From: an uncultured Chloroflexota bacterium
GTDB lineage: Bacteria; Chloroflexota; Dehalococcoidia; SM23-28-2; RBG-16-64-32
Direction: 5' to 3'
Assembly: GCA_913056415.1 (NCBI GenBank)
Contig: CAJXNA010000155.1
Coordinates: 1 to 5,210 of the forward strand
DNA length: 5,210 nt
The notes beneath the pieces were generated by a model that was not told where the DNA came from, ran no database searches, and was given only the letters and a program-made list of their open reading frames with translations. Both the position numbers and the translations under genes were made by a program. Shown here piece after piece: positions 1-5,003 of this stretch. How positions within the stretch are numbered: the first letter of the stretch is position 1; each line of letters begins with the position of its first letter.

Positions 1-1
1 C

Positions 2-82
2 GATGTCATCTGCTTCGGTGCCGGAGATCAGAAAGGCGATCTTGGACGTGTGGAGCGCGTTGCCGACTGCGCCACCTTCTAG
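2..82 (+). CDS. C-terminal fragment of an unidentified protein (5' end outside window)
   Basis: This frame is open from the left edge to a TAG at 80-82 and gives 26 residues ending in ADCATF. Its codons have the G-rich first positions usual for coding DNA, and the residue mix (DVICFGAGDQKGDLG...) looks protein-like. No family is recognised. An overlapping frame, 3-158, could be read instead, starting MSSASVPEIRK and ending DRYTVAI; it looks more protein-like than this frame over 83-158. The two may be halves of one frameshifted gene. Too little is visible to decide, so this is a weak call. Confidence 0.3.
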   Translation, partial: DVICFGAGDQKGDLGRVERVADCATF

Positions 83-181
83 CACGCCACTTGGCGATAC
101 AATGAAGACCATAGGCGAAGCCGAAGACGCGGTAGACCGCTACACAGTCGCGATCTGAAGCTCCGTGCGATTGCCGACCGT

Positions 182-430
182 TTGCCGACCAATATGTTGA
201 CGCCCGCCAAGCTAACGGTGAACGTGGGTGCCGAAATTACCTGGCTTAATCGCGATAGCGTCGTTCACAACGCCGTCGCCGACGATGACGCCTTCGACAG
301 CGGCACGCTCAACGGCGGCGATAGCTGGTCGGTCGTGCTCGATCAGCCGGGCACGTATTCTTACGTGTGCACCTTCCATCCGGGGATGGAGGCAACGCTC
401 ACCGTCCACAGAGCAGACTCGCCGGCTTAG
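182..430 (+). CDS. cupredoxin (blue copper, amicyanin/plastocyanin-like) domain protein, probably N-terminally truncated
   Basis: The 82-residue product is a single type 1 copper domain. The first beta strands read TPAKLTVNVGAEITWLNRDS and are followed by the copper ligand His29. The C-terminal ligand loop is C63-T-F-H66-P-G-M69, the short C-x2-H-x2-M spacing of amicyanin. Such proteins shuttle single electrons, normally outside the cytoplasmic membrane after export. Here the only start is TTG at 182, with no clear ribosome binding site. The frame is open back to 83, but those residues are arginine-rich, contain no ATG, GTG or TTG, and do not form a signal peptide. The first strand of the fold (around ...RAIADRLPTN...) seems to begin upstream of the TTG. 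A decayed gene, a frameshift error, or a domain cut from a longer protein all fit. The domain call is firm; the gene boundaries are not. Confidence 0.68.
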   Translation: MPTNMLTPAKLTVNVGAEITWLNRDSVVHNAVADDDAFDSGTLNGGDSWSVVLDQPGTYSYVCTFHPGMEATLTVHRADSPA

Positions 431-471
431 CGAGCGGGTGAGCTAGGAGGCGCTTCGTAGGTGGGTGCCTA

Positions 472-500
472 TTGACACGCCCACGCGAACGCCGTATCTG
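472..500 (+). promoter_or_regulatory. sigma-70-type promoter candidate for the MBL-fold hydrolase gene
   Basis: A perfect TTGACA at 472-477 is followed after 17 bases by TATCTG at 495-500, which matches TATAAT at only three positions. A start near 507 would leave a leader of about 32 bases before the ATG at 539. The -35 box and spacing are ideal but the -10 box is weak, so the call is moderate. Confidence 0.45.
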
Positions 501-538
501 TAAGGTCGTGCGTTTCGTGATTTCAGAAGGAGGCTCTC

Positions 539-1357
539 ATGGCCGGCGCCAAGGTGACCGTGGGCAACGTAGAGATCGTATCGCTGCTGGACACGCCGAT
601 GGAGTTCCCCTGGGCGGCGTTCTTCCCCAACAACAGACAGCAGGACTTCGACCCCTATAAGGATCGCTATCCCGGCTCCTACGCCGGCGACGGTAAGTTC
701 CGCACCTACGCCCACTGCTACGCGTTGCGCTCGGACGGCAAGACCGTCCTCGTGGACACCGGCATAGGCCCAGGCATGGGCGGCCGCCTGTTGGAGGAGA
801 TGAACTCCAAGGGCGTCCCGCCGGACAGCGTGGACATAGTGATCTTCACGCACCTTCACCCGGATCACGTGGGCTGGAACCGGACCGCTGACAACGCGCC
901 CACCTTCTCCAACGCCCGCTACTGGATCCCTCAGGGCGACTGGGATTTCTTCACAAAGCCGGAAGTGGTGTCTCAGAACCCCCACATCGGCGCTGCCGTC
1001 CTTCCCCTCAAGGAGGATGGGCTCATCGACCTCTTCTCCGGTGAGAAGGCGATCACACCGGAGCTCACCACCTACCCCACGCCGGGGCATACCCCCGGCC
1101 ACACCAGCATCATGGTCTCTTCGGCGGGAGAGAGAGCGATCATCACCGGCGACCTCGCCCACCACCCAGCCCAGGTCGACCATACGGAGTGGCGCCCAGG
1201 CGTCGATAGCGACCCTGCGCAGGCGGTCGAGACGCGCAGCAAGGTGTTCGACCAGTTAGAGGCGGACGGGTTGCTCACGGTCTTCTGCCACTTCCCGGAC
1301 CCGGGGTTCGGCAAGCTGGTGCGGCTGGAGGGGAAGCGCGTCTGGCAGGCGCTGTAG
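539..1357 (+). CDS. MBL-fold metallo-hydrolase, N-acyl-homoserine lactonase-like
   Basis: This 272-residue protein has the full metallo-beta-lactamase-fold metal site. The H105-L-H107-P-D109-H110 motif binds the dinuclear centre, H188 lies in the TPGHTPGH segment, D205 in ITGDLAHH is the bridging aspartate, and H251 in FCHFPDPG is the last histidine. The TPGHTPGH form and this order of ligands are typical of the branch with AiiA/AttM-type lactonases, which open the lactone ring of acyl-homoserine lactone signals. The same branch holds other lactonases and esterases, so the substrate is uncertain. There is no signal peptide, so the enzyme is probably cytoplasmic. The ATG at 539 is well supported by AAGGAGG at 527-533. 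The gene stands alone, 108 bases after the cupredoxin, and converges on the Mrp gene with only 10 bases between the stop codons. Confidence 0.9.
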   Translation: MAGAKVTVGNVEIVSLLDTPMEFPWAAFFPNNRQQDFDPYKDRYPGSYAGDGKFRTYAHCYALRSDGKTVLVDTGIGPGMGGRLLEEMNSKGVPPDSVDIVIFTHLHPDHVGWNRTADNAPTFSNARYWIPQGDWDFFTKPEVVSQNPHIGAAVLPLKEDGLIDLFSGEKAITPELTTYPTPGHTPGHTSIMVSSAGERAIITGDLAHHPAQVDHTEWRPGVDSDPAQAVETRSKVFDQLEADGLLTVFCHFPDPGFGKLVRLEGKRVWQAL

Positions 1358-1367
1358 AGCGCGGCGT

Positions 1368-2720
1368 CTAGCTGGCTGCGGCCGTCTGGGCGAAGAAGTG
1401 CTGCACGCTCGTCTTAGCGGCGATCTTCTGGGCGATCTCCAGGATCGCCTGCGCCACCGGCGAGTCCGGAGCGCTCACCATGATCGGCACGCCGCTGTCG
1501 CTGCTCTCACGGACCGCGACGTCCAGAGGTATCTCGCCCAGGAAGTCTAACCCCAGCTCCTCTGCGGTTACCTGGGCGCCGCCGTGACCGAAGATGTCTG
1601 TGCGCTCGCCGCAGTGCGGACAGGCGAAGTAGCTCATGTTCTCGACGACACCGAAGACGGGCACCTGCAGCTTCTCGAACATCATCACCGCCTTCATTGC
1701 GTCCTCCAGGGAGACCGAGTTCGGCGTGGTGACGATGACCGTACCTGCGATCGGCGCCTCCTGGGCCATGCTCATCGAAGCGTCGCTGGTGCCCGGCGGT
1801 AGGTCGATCACCAGGTAGTCCAGGGTGTCGTCCTCGATGTCTACTGACTCGTGGACGCTGTCCTGCAGTCGGATGCGTTTTGCATGAATCGTTTGGTCGA
1901 GCGCTTGGGTGCCGCGCACCTCGATGTGGTCATTCACTTTGAGTTGGCTTACCGAAAGGGGTTCCTCGTTTTGAGCGTGGATCTCTACCTGCTCGCCAAT
2001 CATCACGGTCCAGTTCTGCCCGCTTACCATCACGAGAACCTGCTGATCCTGGACCGCGGTAATGACGCCCTCCAGCCGTACCCGCACTTCTCCCCAGGGC
2101 ATGTCGTGGAGGAGCTGCCGGACGCCGGTGCCGATCATCGGCCCGCGCCAGACCACCGCCAGCCCTTTCTTGAGGACGAATCCGATGGACGCCAGCTTCA
2201 CGCCGTAGCGCTCCACGATCGATAGCCCCGTATCGGCCTGCAGGCCGGAGTCCACTCCCAGCATGGTAGGCAGATTGGGGCCCGTGAGGTCCGCGTCCAT
2301 GAGGCCGACTTTGGCTCCGAACTTAGTCAGCGCCAGCGCCAGGTTCACGGCCACCGTGGACTTGCCCACGCCCCCCTTGTTGGACGCCACGGCGATGATG
2401 TTGCGTACACCCTCGACAGGCTTCTGGCCCCGCATCGTCGTTGCTCGCACGTCGGCGTCCATATTCACCTCGGCGTGTTCGACGTCGTGCAGCGCTTCCA
2501 ACAGCTCCGTGGCCTGCTGCTTCATCTGTTCGCGCACCGGACAGGCCGGCGTGGTGAGGACGATCCTAACCGCCACGTTGCCGCCGCATATGTTGATGTC
2601 CTCATCTTTGATGAAGCCCAGGCTTACGATGTCACGATGGAGGTCCGGGTCCTCGATCTGGCTGAGAGCGGCGAGCACCTCCTCCTTGCTGACCTCTCCC
2701 GTGGACTTGTCATCGGCCAT
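1368..2720 (-). CDS. mrp: Mrp/ApbC (NBP35-type) iron-sulfur carrier P-loop ATPase with an inserted DUF5666-like domain
   Basis: The product is 450 residues; family members with this layout are usually around 350-370. Residues 10-90 form the N-terminal MIP18/DUF59 domain, with the conserved TTPACPVREQM segment (C60). The MinD/ParA-like ATPase follows: deviant Walker A KGGVGKST at 115-122, MDADLTGPNLP at 141-151, and Walker B/switch II DYLVIDLPPGTSD at 301-313. C367-P-H-C370 is the CxxC pair that binds a bridging Fe-S cluster at the dimer interface. Family members assemble or carry Fe-S clusters to apo-proteins in the cytoplasm. The extra length is residues 211-298, placed between LLHDMPWG and LDYLVIDLPPG, which are adjacent in ordinary Mrp proteins. 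The insert is in frame and all ATPase motifs are intact, so the gene appears functional. AAGGAAGG (plus-strand CCTTCCTT at 2729-2736) lies 8 bases before the ATG. Confidence 0.95.
   Translation of the reverse strand: MADDKSTGEVSKEEVLAALSQIEDPDLHRDIVSLGFIKDEDINICGGNVAVRIVLTTPACPVREQMKQQATELLEALHDVEHAEVNMDADVRATTMRGQKPVEGVRNIIAVASNKGGVGKSTVAVNLALALTKFGAKVGLMDADLTGPNLPTMLGVDSGLQADTGLSIVERYGVKLASIGFVLKKGLAVVWRGPMIGTGVRQLLHDMPWGEVRVRLEGVITAVQDQQVLVMVSGQNWTVMIGEQVEIHAQNEEPLSVSQLKVNDHIEVRGTQALDQTIHAKRIRLQDSVHESVDIEDDTLDYLVIDLPPGTSDASMSMAQEAPIAGTVIVTTPNSVSLEDAMKAVMMFEKLQVPVFGVVENMSYFACPHCGERTDIFGHGGAQVTAEELGLDFLGEIPLDVAVRESSDSGVPIMVSAPDSPVAQAILEIAQKIAAKTSVQHFFAQTAAAS
1827..2090 (-). other. DUF5666-like beta-domain insertion within the Mrp ATPase core
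   Basis: This segment encodes Mrp residues 211-298. It starts with a LEGVITAVQDQQVLVMVSG strand pair, continues with WTVMIGEQVEIH, and ends with LKVNDHIEVRG, TIHAKRIRLQD and an acidic linker (VDIEDD). That order (G-x-I-T-A-V, then L-x-V-x-D-x-I-E-V-R-G, then x-A-x-R-I) is the pattern I associate with DUF5666, a small beta-barrel-like domain usually seen in exported proteins. Assignment is by pattern memory, not by search. By hand count the segment is about 57% G+C, with a stretch near 52%, against about 60-73% in nearby rows. It has no cysteine, and it carries neither the residues nor the length of an intein. Confidence 0.72.
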
Positions 2721-2834
2721 CTAGTCAGCCTTCCTTTCCCGGCAGTTCGTGCTCTTGCTGAAGTTTACACCTTCGCCGTTGACGGCAAACAGCATTTTGT
2801 GCGGCTCACGTGTAACCTTTTCGGGCTTGAATCC

Positions 2835-2864
2835 GTTATAAGTATACAATGGCCGAATCGTCAA
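2835..2864 (-). promoter_or_regulatory. promoter candidate for mrp
   Basis: Read on the minus strand, TTGACG (plus-strand CGTCAA, 2859-2864) is followed after 18 bases by TATAAC (plus-strand GTTATA, 2835-2840). Each box matches the sigma-70 consensus at five of six positions. Transcription would start near 2828 and leave a leader of roughly 108 bases before the mrp ATG. An overlapping TATACT is too close to this -35 box (12 bases) to pair with it. Confidence 0.55.
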
Positions 2865-2899
2865 AGTAAGGGGTTTAGGAAGTATATACAGTAGAAACC

Positions 2900-2928
2900 T
2901 TGACAGCTCCTGAAAGTAGGCATATAAT
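2900..2928 (+). promoter_or_regulatory. perfect-consensus sigma-70 promoter for the small Cys/His protein gene
   Basis: TTGACA at 2900-2905 and TATAAT at 2923-2928 are separated by exactly 17 bases, so both boxes and the spacing match the consensus. It lies in the AT-rich stretch between the divergent genes. Transcription should begin near 2935 and leave a leader of about 70 bases. No operator or riboswitch is recognised around it. Confidence 0.85.
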
Positions 2929-3007
2929 CCAAGGCCCTCAATGTAACGTATAAACGGTAAGGATCATCTTTAGAGGGGAGTAAAGCGTCACCCGGAGGTG
3001 GCTAGTG

Positions 3008-3319
3008 ATGGGTAGTAAGACAGCAGTTAAGGAACGCAGGCCGGAGGCGGAGGCCCCCGCCCAGACGGACGAGTGCAGGCACCATTGGATCATCGAGAGC
3101 CCGCAGGGTGCCCTCAGCGACGGCCGCTGCAAGATCTGTGGCGAGGAACGGGAGTTTCGCAACTCCGCTAACGACTACATCTGGGACGACGATTCCTCAT
3201 CGTCCGGCTCCCGCTATGGCGGCCTGCGCGGGGCACGCCCTAGCCCCAAGGCAGCTATTGAGGAAGACGATGGGATGGCCGCATCCGGCTCAAGGTCCGG
3301 GGAGGCCATGCTCGTCTAG
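3008..3319 (+). CDS. small putative zinc-binding protein of unknown function
   Basis: The product is 103 residues. A charged, probably disordered N-terminus (1-20) leads into a compact core at 23-58 with C23-R-H25-H26-W, then IIESPQGALSDGR, then C41-K-I-C44-G and EREFRNSANDYIWDDD. Two Cys-containing pairs about 17 residues apart resemble a small zinc ribbon or zinc knuckle. The tail (60-103) is rich in Ser, Gly and acidic residues and looks disordered. I recall short proteins with the same CxHHW...CKxCGxxREF core from Chloroflexota genomes, without an assigned function; this is from memory. A GTG at 3005 precedes the ATG at 3008. GGAGGTG at 2994-3000 is 7 bases from the ATG and only 4 from the GTG, so ATG is preferred. 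The gene has its own consensus promoter and its own terminator, so it is probably expressed alone and strongly. Confidence 0.8.
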   Translation: MGSKTAVKERRPEAEAPAQTDECRHHWIIESPQGALSDGRCKICGEEREFRNSANDYIWDDDSSSSGSRYGGLRGARPSPKAAIEEDDGMAASGSRSGEAMLV

Positions 3320-3340
3320 AGCACCAAGGTCAACGCACAT

Positions 3341-3371
3341 GAGGAGGCCGCTCTTGCGGCCTCCTCTGTAT
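3341..3371 (+). terminator. intrinsic terminator after the small Cys/His protein gene
   Basis: GAGGAGGCCGC (3341-3351) and GCGGCCTCCTC (3356-3366) form a perfect 11-bp GC-rich stem with a TCTT loop. The stem is followed by TGTATTTAT, a modest U-rich tract. It lies 22 bases after the stop codon and just before the pyrD promoter, so it should insulate pyrD from upstream transcription. Confidence 0.85.
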
Positions 3372-3390
3372 TTATCGGTCGCCCAGAGCC

Positions 3391-3396
3391 TATAAT
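3391..3396 (+). promoter_or_regulatory. -10 box of a likely leaderless pyrD promoter
   Basis: A perfect TATAAT ends nine bases before the GTG start at 3406. Transcription normally begins about seven bases after the -10 box, which puts the 5' end at about 3403-3406, at or almost at the start codon. No good -35 box is found at 16-18 bases; the candidate positions near 3368-3373 (GTATTT) fall in the terminator's U-rich tract. No Shine-Dalgarno sequence precedes the GTG, which fits a leaderless message. Confidence 0.6.
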
Positions 3397-3405
3397 CGAA
3401 CAGGC

Positions 3406-4365
3406 GTGAACCTGAACGTAGAGCTTGCACCCGGCCACAAGAGCGGCCTGCCCCTGGCCAACCCCGTGATGACGGCGTCCGGCACCTTCGGCAACGGGTT
3501 GGATTACGTCAAGATATTCGATATCCAGCGCCTGGGCGCTATCGTCAGCAAGGCCGTCACCCTCCGCCCCCGTCGCGGCAACGTCCAGCCCCGCATCGCC
3601 GAGACAGCGGGCGGCATGATCAACTCCATCGGTCTCCAGAACATCGGCCTGGAGGCGATCCTGCGCGACGTCGCTCCCGTGTGGGCCACCTGGCGTGTGC
3701 CAGTCGTCGTCAACGTCGCCGGCGAGAGCCTGGGCGACTACGCTGAGCTCGCCCGTCGACTGGACGGCGTCCCCGGCGTCAGCGGCCTGGAGCTCAACGT
3801 GAGCTGCCCCAACGTGGAGGACGGGCTGGATTTCGGCACCGACCCCCGTGCCGCCGCCGAGGTCACCGCCGCCGTCCGACGCCGCACTACCCTGCCGCTG
3901 ATCGTGAAGCTCACCCCTAACGTCACCGATATCGTCGCCATGGCGCGCGCCGTGGTGGACGCCGGCGCCGATGCCCTCACCCTGATCAACACCTTCCCCG
4001 CCATGAGCATCGATATCGAATCGCGCCGCCCCGCCCTCGGCTGGGGCTCCGGCGGCCTCTCCGGCCCCGCCCTCAAGCCGATCGCCCTCAAGATGGTGTA
4101 CGAGGTCGCCGCTGCCGTCGACGTCCCCATCATCGGCTGCGGCGGCGTCACGTCCGGCGAAGACGCCGTCGAGTACCTGATGGCCGGGGCCTGCGCCGTT
4201 CAGGTCGGCACCGCCACCTTCCTCAACCCGCGCGCCCCCCTCGACGTCCTCGAGGGGCTGGAAGCCTTCCTGCGCGAGCACGGCATCGGGGACGTGCACG
4301 AGCTCATCGGCGTCGCGCGGCCCCAAGAGCGGCGAGAGCGAGCGCCCGTTGACCGTTCGTCCTGA
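3406..4365 (+). CDS. pyrD: dihydroorotate dehydrogenase, class 1 (PyrDB-like catalytic subunit)
   Basis: This 319-residue FMN enzyme oxidises dihydroorotate to orotate, the fourth step of pyrimidine synthesis, in the cytoplasm. Family signatures in order are NPVMTASGTFGNG (19-31), SKAVTLRPRRGN with the FMN-contacting K49, MINSIGLQN (71-79), NVSCPNV (131-137) with catalytic base C134, IVKLTPN with K168, LINTFPAM (193-200), GGLSGPALKPIAL (216-228), IIGCGGVTSG (242-251) and VQVGTATFLNP (265-275). Cys rather than Ser as base places it in class 1. Sequence details such as the LxxGxxSGLPLANPVMTASGTFG start suggest 1B, which normally pairs with the Fe-S/FAD subunit PyrK and uses NAD. No pyrK is adjacent. 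GTG at 3406 is chosen because the conserved N-terminus starts directly after it; no ribosome binding site is visible. The last residues (PVDRSS) come from a repeat-like element and are not part of the family fold. Confidence 0.95.
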   Translation: MNLNVELAPGHKSGLPLANPVMTASGTFGNGLDYVKIFDIQRLGAIVSKAVTLRPRRGNVQPRIAETAGGMINSIGLQNIGLEAILRDVAPVWATWRVPVVVNVAGESLGDYAELARRLDGVPGVSGLELNVSCPNVEDGLDFGTDPRAAAEVTAAVRRRTTLPLIVKLTPNVTDIVAMARAVVDAGADALTLINTFPAMSIDIESRRPALGWGSGGLSGPALKPIALKMVYEVAAAVDVPIIGCGGVTSGEDAVEYLMAGACAVQVGTATFLNPRAPLDVLEGLEAFLREHGIGDVHELIGVARPQERRERAPVDRSS

Positions 4366-4401
4366 GCCTGCCTACCGGCAGGCAGGCTTGTCGAAGGGCG
4401 G
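4353..4401 (+). repeat. palindromic repeat-like element overlapping the pyrD stop codon
   Basis: The outer halves are CCGTTCGTCCTGAGC (4353-4367) and GCTTGTCGAAGGGCGG (4386-4401). Together they resemble the CCTGAGC-TTGTCGAAGG motif that I recall as a dispersed intergenic repeat in many bacterial genomes. Between and overlapping them is a perfect 9-bp inverted repeat, AGCCTGCCT (4365-4373) and AGGCAGGCT (4380-4388), with an ACCGGC loop. No T-tract follows, so it is a poor terminator. The pyrD stop TGA (4363-4365) lies inside it. Only one copy occurs in this window, so repeat status rests on recall. Confidence 0.5.
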
Positions 4402-4430
4402 GCGGCAGCAGCCTTAATGCGAAGACGAAG

Positions 4431-5000
4431 ATGCTCAGCGACTCCCAGCTCAACGTCTACATAGTCGGCGATAACCTCTCGCCGCGACAGCGCGTGCAGC
4501 TCCAGGCGCAGCTCGACTCTGCCCTGCGGGCGCTACCCCAGTGGTGCCTTGACCTCGTCCGCGCCGCCCTCGAACGCAGCGGCGCCCGTAACTTTCCTCT
4601 GGTGATCGAGCCCCAGCCGCCCGGCGGCGACGCCCTGCCGCTGAGCCTGGGCCACATCGAGGGCCGCCCCGCCGCCTACCTGCGCCCCCGTCTGGAGGGC
4701 GACCGCATCGAATGGCTCCAGGACCGTCGCTACCTGGTGGCGAAGGCCGCCGCCTACGTCTGCGCTCCGCCCCGTGACGACGCCCCCGACTTCTGGCGTC
4801 GCTGGGCCGAGGCGGTCGCCGCCGATGCCCTCCGCGAGGTGGCAACCTCCGCCCACGAGGCCTGGGCCGACGCTTCCGACCGCGACCTCCTCATCGAGAT
4901 GTTCGCCGCCTACGCCCTCAACCCCTCCCACCCCCGCTGGGCTGAGCTGCCGTCCGTGCTGGGGTTCTTGGAGGGTTGGGGGGCAAAAGCGGTGTCTTAG
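4431..5000 (+). CDS. uncharacterised protein, possibly a zincin-like fold lacking the metal-binding motif
   Basis: The 189-residue product is not recognised as a named family. It has no signal peptide or membrane segment. Residues 18-52 look helical and 55-95 look like strands (FPLVIEPQP, LPLSLGHIEGRPAAYLRPRL). Residues 98-112 (DRRYLVAKAAAYVCA) could be the helix that carries HExxH in zincin proteases, and the end (LLIEMFAAYALNPSHPRWAELPSVLGFLEGW, 153-183) resembles the FAEAFAxYxxNP...P.V..FL ending of such proteins. HExxH itself is absent, so peptidase activity is unlikely. This resemblance is an inference from layout. Codon use is strongly GC-ending, like pyrD. The ATG at 4431 has only a weak purine-rich upstream stretch (GAAGACGAAG). 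It starts 65 bases after pyrD, may be cotranscribed with it, and converges on the rhodanese gene. Confidence 0.75.
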   Translation: MLSDSQLNVYIVGDNLSPRQRVQLQAQLDSALRALPQWCLDLVRAALERSGARNFPLVIEPQPPGGDALPLSLGHIEGRPAAYLRPRLEGDRIEWLQDRRYLVAKAAAYVCAPPRDDAPDFWRRWAEAVAADALREVATSAHEAWADASDRDLLIEMFAAYALNPSHPRWAELPSVLGFLEGWGAKAVS

Positions 5001-5003
5001 GAG

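Noticed and set aside
3..158. 51-residue ATG-started open frame at the left edge
   Set aside because: It overlaps another plausible frame (2-82), has no recognised family and cannot be assigned; it is kept only as a possible part of a frameshifted gene.
443..1183. 246-residue open frame on the minus strand
   Set aside because: It is antisense to the MBL-fold gene, whose metal-site motifs and ribosome binding site are clear. The antisense product has no recognisable motif.
1827..2090. Mini-intein in mrp
   Set aside because: The segment is too short, lacks the terminal Cys/Ser and His-Asn residues of inteins, and resembles a DUF5666-type domain.
2765..2815. Inverted repeat TTACAC/GTGTAA in the mrp leader as an operator or riboswitch
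   Set aside because: Arms of only six bases with 39 bases between them can arise by chance, and no known riboswitch core is visible.
3316..4326. 336-residue open frame on the minus strand
   Set aside because: It lies entirely opposite pyrD, is rich in Gly, Asp, Ala and Val, and arises because GC-ending codons keep the antisense frame open. No family motif is present.
4365..4388. Hairpin as the pyrD terminator
   Set aside because: The stem is good, but no T-tract follows and it overlaps the stop codon; a repeat-like element fits better.
4450..4931. Minus-strand open frames of 131 and 132 residues opposite the 4431-5000 gene
   Set aside because: They are Arg/Gly/Pro-rich shadow frames of a high-GC gene with no start signals.
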